From Actinomycetota bacterium (GTDB taxonomy: Bacteria; Actinomycetota; Thermoleophilia; Solirubrobacterales; Solirubrobacteraceae), in the NCBI GenBank assembly GCA_005888335.1, contig VAWY01000047.1:1-12605 (forward strand): DNA of 12,605 nucleotides, given 5' to 3'. The notes below the pieces were generated by a model. That model did no database searches, was not told the origin of the DNA, and was given only the letters and a program-made list of their open reading frames with translations. The position numbers and the translations under genes were made by a program. Of the stretch, positions 6,099 to 12,605 are shown piece by piece (the first letter of the stretch is position 1; the number at the start of each line of letters is the position of its first letter).

Positions 6099-7120
6099 GC
6101 GCGGCGCCGGGCGGTGGGAGCCAGCGCGGGGTTGGTCCATCCGGCATCCGTGGGGTTGATCGTCGTCCCCGGGGCGACGATCTCGTCGATGCGGTCGAGC
6201 AGCGCGTCGTCGAGCTGGACGTCGGCCGCGCCGAGCTGGGACTCGAGGTGCTCCATCGTCCGCGGGCCGATGATCGCCGCCGTGACGGCCGGGTGGTTGA
6301 TGACGAAGGCGAGCGCCATGTCGATCAGCGACATGCCGGCCTCGTCGGCGAGCCGGCCGAGCGCGTCGGCCGCCTCGAGCTTGGCCTGGTTGGCCGGGAT
6401 CGAGAGGTCGTAGCGGCGCGGGATCATCGCCGCGCGCCGCGACGTGAGGTCCTCGGCGCCCTTGCGCCACCGGCCCGACAGCCAGCCGCCGGCCAGCGGG
6501 CTCCAGGCGATCACGCCCAGCGCGAGCTCCTGGCAGGTCGGCAGCACGTCGGCCTCGATCCCGCGGGCGAGGATCGAGTAGGGCGGCTGCTCGCAGACGA
6601 AGCGCTGCAGGCTGCGCTCGCGCGCGACCCACTGTGCCTTGACGATCTGCGCCGCCGGGTACGTCGAGGAGCCGATGTAGCGCACCTTGCCCTGCGCGAC
6701 GAGGTCCGAGAGCGCTCCGAGCGTCTCCTCGTGATCGGTCCAGTGATCCCAGCGATGCACCTGGTAGAGGTCGATCCAGTCGGTGCCCAGGCGCTTGAGC
6801 GAGGCCTCGACCTCGCGGAAGATCCAGCGCCGCGAGTTGCCCGCCTGGTTGACGTCGTCGCCCATCGCGCCGTGGAACTTCGTGGCGAGCACGACGTCGT
6901 CGCGCCGGCCGCCGGCAAGGGCCTTCCCGACGATCGTCTCCGACTCCCCGCGCGAGTAGACGTCGGCGGTGTCGATGAAGTTGATCCCTGCGTCGAGCGC
7001 GCGGTGGATGATCCGGATGCACGCGTCGTGGTCGGTCTCCCCCCACGCGCCGAACATCATGGCGCCCAGGCAGAGCGGGCTGACGTGCACGCCGGTGCGC
7101 GCGAGCGTTCGATGCACCAT
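6095..7120 (-). CDS. Aldo/keto reductase
   Basis: A 341-residue TIM-barrel NAD(P)H-dependent oxidoreductase that reduces aldehydes or ketones to alcohols in the cytoplasm. The catalytic tetrad is complete: D50 and Y55 in NFIDTADVYSRGESE, K81 in LATKFHG, and H122 in DLYQVHRWD. The cofactor-binding end is recognisable in VIAWSPLAGGWLSG (about 203-216) and AIIGPRTMEHLESQL near residue 290. Length is typical of bacterial Tas/YajO-like members (AKR11-13 type). The physiological substrate cannot be told. The ATG at 7120 begins the usual MxxRxLxxTGxxVSPLCLG opening; its ribosome site is weak. It is preceded on the same strand by the small basic gene and a strong hairpin, so it probably has its own promoter. 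Confidence 0.95.
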   Translation of the reverse strand: MVHRTLARTGVHVSPLCLGAMMFGAWGETDHDACIRIIHRALDAGINFIDTADVYSRGESETIVGKALAGGRRDDVVLATKFHGAMGDDVNQAGNSRRWIFREVEASLKRLGTDWIDLYQVHRWDHWTDHEETLGALSDLVAQGKVRYIGSSTYPAAQIVKAQWVARERSLQRFVCEQPPYSILARGIEADVLPTCQELALGVIAWSPLAGGWLSGRWRKGAEDLTSRRAAMIPRRYDLSIPANQAKLEAADALGRLADEAGMSLIDMALAFVINHPAVTAAIIGPRTMEHLESQLGAADVQLDDALLDRIDEIVAPGTTINPTDAGWTNPALAPTARRRA

Positions 7121-7161
7121 CGGCCGGACGCTAGCCGCTGCGGGCAGCTTCAGGCGTGGGC

Positions 7162-7179
7162 CGGCCGGGCCCCCGGCCG
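7162..7179 (-). terminator. GC-rich hairpin after the small basic gene
   Basis: An 8-bp perfect stem (CGGCCGGG/CCCGGCCG; effectively 7 bp with a 4-base loop) lies 7 bases beyond the stop of the small gene and 41 bases before the reductase start, both on the minus strand. No T-run follows, which is common for terminators in high-GC actinobacteria. Confidence 0.5.
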
Positions 7180-7186
7180 AGGTGGT

Positions 7187-7348
7187 TCAGTGGTCGTCGC
7201 CGGTCGGCGGGTCGCCGGGAGCCATCTGATCTGCCGACGCCTGCCTGCGTGCGTCCTTCTTGGCCTTCTTCTCGGCCCGCCGCTCGCGGAGCCGGCGCTC
7301 ACGGTCGAGCTTGGCGAATGTGGTCTTCTTCTTGGCGTTGGAGCCCAT
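7187..7348 (-). CDS. Small highly basic protein of unknown function (53 aa)
   Basis: A 53-residue protein. ATG 7348 is preceded by a clear GGAGG four bases away. The composition is striking: residues 6-35 carry KKK, RERRLRERR and KKAKKDARR with alternating Glu/Asp, predicting one long charged amphipathic helix, while the last 15 residues (QMAPGDPPTGDDH) are acidic and likely disordered. There is no signal peptide or membrane segment. Small Lys/Arg-rich proteins of this look occur in Thermoleophilia genomes as far as I recall; a nucleic-acid or ribosome-binding role is only a guess from charge. It is divergently placed from the amidase across a 183-bp spacer and followed by a hairpin, so it is probably a single-gene transcript. 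The good ribosome site and a composition unlike random GC-rich frames support it being real. Confidence 0.75.
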   Translation of the reverse strand: MGSNAKKKTTFAKLDRERRLRERRAEKKAKKDARRQASADQMAPGDPPTGDDH

Positions 7349-7420
7349 GCGACCTCCGGGTTCTGTGCACTGCGCGACGCGGAGGGTGCAAGAAGGCAAC
7401 GACGGCGAAAACGCGGGCAC

Positions 7421-7458
7421 GACTCTGGTCGAACGAAGCTCGACCCGTAATAGGAGTC
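7421..7458. promoter_or_regulatory. Nested inverted repeat in the divergent spacer 7349-7531
   Basis: An inner pair, GGTCGA (7427-7432) and TCGACC (7440-7445), separated by 7 bases, lies inside an outer pair, GACTC (7421-7425) and GAGTC (7454-7458). It is the only symmetric element of note in the spacer between the small basic gene and the amidase apart from a 5-bp stem CCCCG/CGGGG at 7477-7490. It could be a regulator site serving either promoter. No confident promoter hexamers were found. Confidence 0.35.
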
Positions 7459-7531
7459 TAGCCTTGGCCGCCCGCGCCCCGATTCCGGGGTAGCGTCCGG
7501 GGCACCGGCTCATCGTCCTGGGAGGTCGTCC

Positions 7532-9052
7532 ATGCCCGTCCAGCCGCCGACGCGAGAGCAGCTCGAGCGCATCGCCGCCGCGTATCGCATGGTGCTGACC
7601 GAGGACGAGCTCGCCGTCTTCGCGGAAGCGGCCGCCGCGACGCTCGCCGCGTTCGGTCGTCTCGATGAGCTGGCCGACGAGGTCCTGCCGGTCAGGTACC
7701 CGCGCGCGGATGTCGGCCGGCGGCCGGTCGGGGCGGAGAACCCGTCGAACGGCTGGACGTGGAAGTGCTCGATCCCCGGCGCGGCCGACGGTCCGCTCGC
7801 CGGCCGCACGGTGGGGGTCAAGGACAACGTGTGCGTCGCCGGGATCCCGATGCTCAACGGCTCGCCGATCATGGAGGGGTACGTTCCGCGCGAGGACGCC
7901 ACGGTCGTCACGCGACTGCTCGACGCGGGCGCCGAGATCGTCGGCAAGACGGCCGTGCCCGCGTTCTGCTTCGACGGCGGCGGGTTGACCGGCTATCCCG
8001 AGCCGCAGCCGACGAACCCGCACGACCCGGCCTATCTGTGCGGCGCGTCGTCCAACGGCAGCGCCGCGGTGGTCGTGACCGGCGAGGCGGACATGGCCCT
8101 CGGCGGGGATCAGGGCGGCTCGATCCGGTTGCCGTCCTCGTGGAGCGGCTGCTGCGGTCACAAGCCCACGCACGGTCTGGTCCCCTACACCGGCATCTTC
8201 CCGATCGAGCTCACGCTTGATCACATCGGCCCGATGGCGCGGACGGTCGCCGACTGTGCGCTCATGCTCGAGGCGATCGCGGGCGAGGACGGCCTGGATC
8301 CGCGTCAGGTCGGCGTGCGCACGCAGCCCTACGTGGAGGGACTGGAGGTCGGCGCGGACGGCCTGCGCGTCGGGATCCTGCGCGAGGGCTTCGAGATCCC
8401 CGGCGTCTCCGAGCCCGACGTCGACGCCGCCGTGCGCGACGCGGCGGGCGTGCTCGAGCGCGCGGGAGCCGACGTCGAAGAGGTCTCCGTCGCGATGCAC
8501 CTCGACGGTCTGGCGATCTGGAACGCGATCGCGATCGAGGGCGCGACGGATCTGATGGTGCGCGGCGACGCGTTCGGCACCAACCACAAAGGTCACTACA
8601 CGACCGACCTTGTCGATTTCTACGGCCGCGCGCGTCGCGCGCGAGCCAACGACTACTCGGTGACCGTCAAGCTGACCGTGCTGCTCGGCCACCATCTCTC
8701 CGAGCAGTACAACCACCACTACTACGCCAAGGGACAAAACCTCGGCCGGCGGCTGCGGACGAGCTACGGCGAGGCGCTGGAGCGCTGCGACGTCCTGCTG
8801 CTGCCGACCACCGCGATGAAGGCACGCCCGTTCCCCGCCGACCGGTCGATTCCCAACCTGCTCGCGGCCGCGCTCGGCAACCTCCACAACACGGCGCCGT
8901 TCGACGTCACCGGCAACCCGGCGCTCAGCGTCCCCTGCGGAACATCGGGAGGGCTGCCGATCGGGATGATGCTCGTCGGTCGCCACTTCGACGACGCAAC
9001 CGTGCTGCGAGCCGGACACGCCTACCAGCGGGCGATGGATCGATCGGGTTGA
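7532..9052 (+). CDS. Amidase-signature family amidohydrolase
   Basis: A 506-residue cytoplasmic amidase that hydrolyses a carboxamide to acid plus ammonia. The Ser-cisSer-Lys triad is visible: K97 in GVKDNV, S173 in GASSNGS and S197 in GGDQGGSIRLP. The overall pattern, including SDGxLAGR-type entry, MLNGS, HKPTHGLVPYTG, DHIGPMARTV, TAPFDVTGNPALSVP and MMLVGRHFDDATVLR, closely follows the enantioselective amidases linked to nitrile hydratase in Rhodococcus, also about 520 residues. No nitrile hydratase gene is in this window. The cis-Ser loop has A172 and N175 where most relatives have Gly, which may alter the oxyanion region or substrate range. ATG 7532 follows GGGAGG by 6 bases. The sigma factor begins 6 bp downstream, so the two are very likely co-transcribed. 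Confidence 0.95.
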   Translation: MPVQPPTREQLERIAAAYRMVLTEDELAVFAEAAAATLAAFGRLDELADEVLPVRYPRADVGRRPVGAENPSNGWTWKCSIPGAADGPLAGRTVGVKDNVCVAGIPMLNGSPIMEGYVPREDATVVTRLLDAGAEIVGKTAVPAFCFDGGGLTGYPEPQPTNPHDPAYLCGASSNGSAAVVVTGEADMALGGDQGGSIRLPSSWSGCCGHKPTHGLVPYTGIFPIELTLDHIGPMARTVADCALMLEAIAGEDGLDPRQVGVRTQPYVEGLEVGADGLRVGILREGFEIPGVSEPDVDAAVRDAAGVLERAGADVEEVSVAMHLDGLAIWNAIAIEGATDLMVRGDAFGTNHKGHYTTDLVDFYGRARRARANDYSVTVKLTVLLGHHLSEQYNHHYYAKGQNLGRRLRTSYGEALERCDVLLLPTTAMKARPFPADRSIPNLLAAALGNLHNTAPFDVTGNPALSVPCGTSGGLPIGMMLVGRHFDDATVLRAGHAYQRAMDRSG

Positions 9053-9058
9053 CGCCTC

Positions 9059-10075
9059 GTGATGCGCTCGGCCGAGCAGCTGACGGATCCGCGCGAGGAA
9101 TCCGCGTTCGCCGCGCTCTTCGAGCGCCACCGAGCGGAGCTGCGGGTTCACTGCTACCGGATGCTCGGCTCGTTCGAGGACTCCGAGGATCTCGTCCAGG
9201 AGACCTTCCTGCGCGCGTGGCGCAAGCGCGCGAGCTTCGGCTCCGACGGACGCTCCTCGTTCCGGGCCTGGCTCTACCGGATCGCGACGAACGCGTGCCT
9301 CGACGTGCTTCGCAGCAGGCCTCGCCGCGTGCTGCCGCCCGATGTGGCCGCGGCGGGCGACCCCGCCGCGCCGCCATCGCCTCCGGCTGACCTTCCGTGG
9401 CTGCAGCCGTATCCCGATCGGCTGCTCGAACCCATCTCCCCGGCGGAGGATGAGCCGGGTGCGGTCGTCGTCGCGAGGGAGACGATCGAGCTCGCGTTCA
9501 TCGCCGCCATCCAGCACCTGCCCCCGCGACAGCGGGCGGTGCTGATCCTCCGCGGCGTGCTCGGATGGTCGGCGAAGGAGACGGGTTCGCTGCTGGAGGT
9601 GAGTGTCGCCTCGGTGAACAGCGCGCTGCAGAGGGCGCGAGCGACGCTTCGGGACCGCTTGGGTGAGCGGCGGACGGAGTGGGCGCGCTCCTCGGAGCCC
9701 AGCGAGGAGGAGCGCGAGCTGCTCCGACGCTACGTCGACGCGCACGAGCGGGCCGACGCGGATGCGCTGGCGCAGCTCCTGCGGGAGGACGCGCGCCTCA
9801 CGATGCCGCCGCACCCGGTCTGGTACGCGGGACGCAAGGCGATCCTCATCGCCTCCGAGAAGGGCTTCGAGCCGGAGTTCGGCCGGCTTCGAACCCTCGC
9901 CGCCGCTGCGAACCGCCAGCCGGCGGCCGCTCACTACGCGCGCCCGCCGGGCGCATCGGAGTACAGGCCGCTGGCGCTCGACGTGCTTCGGATCGACGGC
10001 GGGCGCATCGCCGAGATCACCTCGTTCGTGTCCCCCGAGCTGTTTCCGGCGTTCGGCCTCCCGCCGGCGCTCTGA
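9059..10075 (+). CDS. ECF sigma factor with SnoaL-like C-terminal domain (SigX5/ECF56 type)
   Basis: A 338-residue extracytoplasmic-function sigma factor that directs RNA polymerase to its own promoter set. Region 2 lies at about residues 17-87, with HCYRMLGSFEDSEDLVQETF (31-50). A linker carries LPWLQPYPD (112-120), typical of the TIGR02960 group. Region 4 is at about 143-203, with the helix-turn-helix around WSAKETGSLLEVSVASVNSAL. The tail, about 215-335, is a SnoaL/NTF2-like domain ending with IDGGRIAEITSF, which in this type is known to modulate activity in place of a separate anti-sigma factor. The start is GTG 9059 or ATG 9062, the next codon in frame; neither has a strong ribosome site, and being 6 bp after the amidase stop it may be translated by coupling. 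No partner anti-sigma gene is present. Confidence 0.93.
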   Translation: MMRSAEQLTDPREESAFAALFERHRAELRVHCYRMLGSFEDSEDLVQETFLRAWRKRASFGSDGRSSFRAWLYRIATNACLDVLRSRPRRVLPPDVAAAGDPAAPPSPPADLPWLQPYPDRLLEPISPAEDEPGAVVVARETIELAFIAAIQHLPPRQRAVLILRGVLGWSAKETGSLLEVSVASVNSALQRARATLRDRLGERRTEWARSSEPSEEERELLRRYVDAHERADADALAQLLREDARLTMPPHPVWYAGRKAILIASEKGFEPEFGRLRTLAAAANRQPAAAHYARPPGASEYRPLALDVLRIDGGRIAEITSFVSPELFPAFGLPPAL

Positions 10076-10166
10076 GCGATCGGCGTCCCCGAACACGGCA
10101 GCGATGAGTTTCTCGCGGGCCGTCGTTGTACGTGCCAACAGCGAAATCCGCGAGCAGGGAGACCCA

Positions 10167-10817
10167 ATGAGAACCCTCGCCGTCAACACATTCATGTCGC
10201 TCGATGGCGTCATGCAGGCGCCCGGCGGCCCCGACGAAGACCCGACCGGCGGGTTCACCCTCGGCGGCTGGGCCGTCAACTACTTCGACGACCAGATGAT
10301 GGGCCAGATGGCCGACGCCGCCCCATACGAGCTCCTGCTCGGCCGCGGGACCTACGAGATCTTCGCGGCGCACTGGCCCTACGACGAGGGCCCGATCGCC
10401 GATCACCTCAACAGCACCCGCAAGCATGTCGCCTCGACGTCGCTCGAGCGGCTGGAGTGGAACAACTCCAGCCTGATCACCGGCGACGTCGCCGACTACG
10501 TCGCGGAGCTCAAGCGCCAGGACGGCCCCGAGATTCAGGTCCACGGCAGCCCCGGCCTCATCCAGACGCTGCTCGAGCACGACCTCATCGACGAGTTCCG
10601 CCTGTGGGTGTTCCCCGTCGTCATCGGGACCGGCAAGCGCTTCTTCGGTGACGGCACGATCCCGGCCGCGCTGAAGCTGGTCGACAGCAAGATCTCGAAG
10701 ACCGGCGTCACGATCAGCACGTACGAACGAGCAGGCGACGTCAATCCAGGATCGATGGAGTTCGACGAGCCGACCGAGGCGGAGGTCGAGCGGCGCGAGC
10801 GCCTCGGGGCGAGCTAG
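10167..10817 (+). CDS. Dihydrofolate-reductase-fold (RibD C-terminal) protein
   Basis: A 216-residue protein of the RibD_C/DHFR-like family (COG0262), cytoplasmic and likely NADPH-dependent. Recognisable parts are FMSLDGVMQAPGG (9-21), ELLLGRGTYEIFAAHWP (55-71), the nucleotide-binding region EIQVHGSPGLIQTLLEHDLI (122-141), and FPVVIGTGKRFF (149-160). True folate reduction is unlikely to be its job; family members in actinobacteria are commonly found beside ECF sigma factors and their substrate is unknown. ATG 10167 has AGGGAG about eight bases upstream. The gene is 91 bp after the sigma factor, long enough for a separate promoter, though no clear ECF promoter was seen. Its tail (EFDEPTEAEVERRERLG) is charged and may be disordered. 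It converges on the cyclase with 9 bp between stops. Confidence 0.92.
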   Translation: MRTLAVNTFMSLDGVMQAPGGPDEDPTGGFTLGGWAVNYFDDQMMGQMADAAPYELLLGRGTYEIFAAHWPYDEGPIADHLNSTRKHVASTSLERLEWNNSSLITGDVADYVAELKRQDGPEIQVHGSPGLIQTLLEHDLIDEFRLWVFPVVIGTGKRFFGDGTIPAALKLVDSKISKTGVTISTYERAGDVNPGSMEFDEPTEAEVERRERLGAS

Positions 10818-10826
10818 GAGAATCGA

Positions 10827-12407
10827 TCACGAGGGTGTCCCCGGGCGCTGCGCTCGAGGCTCGGTGTCGGGGCGAGGGGCGAACAGGCGGACGGTCGCGG
10901 CCTTGCCCTTGAGCGGGGCGGATGGTCGCTCCTCGAAGTCGTCGCCGTGAGGACCGAGGGCGCGCAGCGTGGTCTCCGTGATGAGGATGTCGTCGCCGGT
11001 CAGTCGCGTGGCAGCCTCGACGCGGGCTGCGGTGTTCACCGGATCACCGATGACGGTGAAGTCGCGCCGCCCACCCCCGCCGATCGTGCCGACCACGACG
11101 CGCCCCGAGTTCACGCCCAGTCCGACCCGCAGCTTGCCCCCCACGCCGTGACGGACGAGATGTGCGATCTCGCGTGCGGCCGCGACGGCGCGGGCCGCGT
11201 GATCGGCGCGGCGGTCGGGAGCTCCGAACACGGCGAGCAGGCCGTCGCCGATGAACTTGTTGGCATGTCCGCCGTGACGGACGATCACCGGCACAACCGC
11301 CTCGTAGAGCTTGTTGAGGGTGGCGACGACGTCGCGCGCGGCGGCGCTCTCGGCGAACGTCGTGAACCCGCGCACGTCGAGAAACAGGACCGACACGTCG
11401 CGTTCCTCGCCCCGCAGGTCGGTGCCCTCTGCGAGGACGCGCTCGGTCAGCGCTGGATCGACGAAAGCACCGAACGCCTCGCGCAGCTGCTCACGCTCGC
11501 CGAGCCCGGCGACCATCGCGTTGAACGATGCGGCAAGTTCCCCGGTTTCGTCGGTGCAGACGACGGGCACGCGCACGGTCAGATCGCCGGCGCCGACCCT
11601 GCGAGTGGCGTCGCGCAGGTCGATGATCGGCCCCGAGACGGAATCGGCGAGCACGAGGCTGAGCCACATGGAGATGGCCGCGCTGACGACGAACGCGACG
11701 ACGCCCGCCAGCGCGATCGTGTCGAGGTCGCGGGTGTTGTCGGTGAGCAGGCCGGCGACGACGACGCCTGCGCCCCAGGTGACCATCGGCACCATCACCA
11801 GCAGGCGCCGGTGCAGGGAGACCCGCGCGACATCGGGAGGCGACGCCTCCGGGAGGCGCTCGCCGATGGCCGCGAGCACCGGTCGCATCGCGAGCTCGAG
11901 CGCGATGTAGCGCAGCACCGCGGAGGACACGTACAGCAGGTAGGACACGGGGAACAGCAGCGCCGCCTGGTAGGCGGGGAGCTCGAGTAGCGCGGCGAGC
12001 ACGAGGCCCGCCGCCCCGGCTCCGACAGCGCCGATCGCATACAGGCTCGGACGACGCACGAGCGCCAGGGGCAGCCGTGCCGCAGCCGACCACGCCTGCA
12101 GCGTCGCGTCGTCGCCGCGCTCGCCGGCGAGCCAGGCGCGGACCGGCGCCGCGATGCGGCGCAGGTAGACGCCTGCCACGAGGCCCTCCACGACGTACCC
12201 GGCGGCCGAGCAGGCGGCAAACAGCGCCAGCTCTCCGGCGCTCACATCGACGAAGAGCACCAGCGTGACGACCGCGAATCCCGCCACGGCGACGCCGTTG
12301 AGGACGATGGCGACCGCGCAGGCATCGAGGTAGCGGGCGCCGGTGCGGCGGTAGTAGGCGCGCGGCAGTCCCTCGAAGAGTCCGCGGCGACGGCCCCTCG
12401 ATGTCAT
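10827..12407 (-). CDS. Membrane adenylate cyclase, class III, with six helices and HAMP domain
   Basis: A 526-residue membrane enzyme making cAMP from ATP. Six hydrophobic helices lie at about 29-53, 60-83, 118-141, 145-168, 203-221 and 229-254. A HAMP linker follows at about 252-304 (GPIIDLRDATRRVGAGDLTV), then the cyclase catalytic domain at about 335-510. Metal ligands are D344 (FLDVRGFT) and D388 (NKFIGDGLLAVFG). K384 and D455 are the adenine-specifying pair, and N458 and R462 stabilise the transition state, so a complete homodimeric adenylate cyclase is predicted. This layout matches the Rv1318c/Rv1319c/Rv1320c/Rv3645 group of Mycobacterium tuberculosis. The signal sensed by the membrane part is unknown. 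ATG 12407 has only a weak ribosome site. No cAMP-binding regulator gene is in this window. Confidence 0.95.
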   Translation of the reverse strand: MTSRGRRRGLFEGLPRAYYRRTGARYLDACAVAIVLNGVAVAGFAVVTLVLFVDVSAGELALFAACSAAGYVVEGLVAGVYLRRIAAPVRAWLAGERGDDATLQAWSAAARLPLALVRRPSLYAIGAVGAGAAGLVLAALLELPAYQAALLFPVSYLLYVSSAVLRYIALELAMRPVLAAIGERLPEASPPDVARVSLHRRLLVMVPMVTWGAGVVVAGLLTDNTRDLDTIALAGVVAFVVSAAISMWLSLVLADSVSGPIIDLRDATRRVGAGDLTVRVPVVCTDETGELAASFNAMVAGLGEREQLREAFGAFVDPALTERVLAEGTDLRGEERDVSVLFLDVRGFTTFAESAAARDVVATLNKLYEAVVPVIVRHGGHANKFIGDGLLAVFGAPDRRADHAARAVAAAREIAHLVRHGVGGKLRVGLGVNSGRVVVGTIGGGGRRDFTVIGDPVNTAARVEAATRLTGDDILITETTLRALGPHGDDFEERPSAPLKGKAATVRLFAPRPDTEPRAQRPGTPS

Positions 12408-12465
12408 CCGGTCAGATTCTCACGGGACGCATGAGCGCGGTCGCGCGGCCGCTGGTCGCGCACTT

Positions 12466-12605
12466 CGTGTCGATCCCAACGCCCCCGACACACCGGCGGC
12501 CGTCACGATCGACGACCCGACCAACGGGCTCACGCCGCGGCTCGACTTCCGGCGACGGGCATCTGCGCCGCGACCGACAGCGTGGGCAACCTGCTCACCT
12601 TCGAC
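12466..12605 (+). pseudogene. Possible fragment of an Ig-like surface protein, frame-broken, at right edge
   Basis: One plus frame reads RVDPNAPDTPAAVTIDDPTN then GLT, resembling the linker and first strand of bacterial Ig-like extracellular repeats. The frame then turns into Arg-rich, unlikely sequence after about 12549. A different frame from 12561 reads ICAATDSVGNLLTFD up to the last base. A frameshift between 12550 and 12560 would join them. No start codon or ribosome site precedes it, and 12408-12465 holds nothing else recognised apart from the leader of the cyclase. Low confidence, because the piece is short and at the edge. Confidence 0.25.

Noticed and set aside
10124..10138. GTTG/CAAC inverted repeat before the DHFR-like gene
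   Set aside because: Only 4-bp arms; expected often by chance.
10081..10166. ECF-type promoter upstream of the DHFR-like gene (GAAC at 10091 and CGTC at 10121)
   Set aside because: The two elements are 26 bases apart, too far for the usual 16-17 base ECF spacing, so it was not annotated.
7187..10279. Very long open frame on the minus strand opposite the amidase and sigma factor
   Set aside because: It is an antisense shadow of high-GC plus-strand genes: Arg/Ala/Gly/Asp-rich with no domain pattern. Only its last 53 codons are a real gene.

Overview
The window is high-GC, densely coding DNA. It reads as an actinobacterium, most likely from the deep-branching class Thermoleophilia (Solirubrobacterales-like). 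That placement is an inference from recalled family resemblances: a secreted, cysteine-paired surface protein, an APC permease with a universal-stress-like tail, an ECF56/SigX5-type sigma factor with a SnoaL-like tail, and a six-helix HAMP adenylate cyclase. No rRNA, tRNA, CRISPR array, insertion sequence or phage gene was seen.

Left part (1-7348) is read entirely on the minus strand. In transcription order it holds a 53-residue highly basic protein (7348-7187), a hairpin, an aldo/keto reductase (7120-6095), a stretch of broken genes (about 6080-5500), a permease with a C-terminal stress-like domain (5409-3511), a quinone-reductase-like dehydrogenase (3476-2523), a decayed winged-helix gene (2512-2170), a short-chain dehydrogenase (2123-1320) and the start of a secreted surface protein (1264 to beyond the left edge).

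Middle part (7532-10817) is a plus-strand cluster: an amidase-signature amidohydrolase, an ECF sigma factor starting 6 bp after it, and a RibD/dihydrofolate-reductase-fold protein. It diverges from the small basic gene across a 183-bp spacer with a nested inverted repeat. The cluster meets a minus-strand adenylate cyclase (12407-10827) tail to tail with a 9-bp gap. The last 198 bp hold only a short, frame-broken piece of what may be an Ig-like surface protein.

The intact genes look like ordinary accessory metabolism and signalling: several NAD(P)-dependent oxidoreductases, transport, amide hydrolysis, sigma-factor control and cAMP production. The least ordinary aspect is decay. At 2170-2512 the two ends of one gene are joined out of frame with the middle missing. 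At 5500-5963 a membrane-protein start is followed by a tail resembling copper-resistance proteins, with a one-base frameshift. I found no convincing new multi-gene defence or mobile system. The best leads are the two scars, the amidase-sigma-reductase cluster, the small basic protein and the surface protein.
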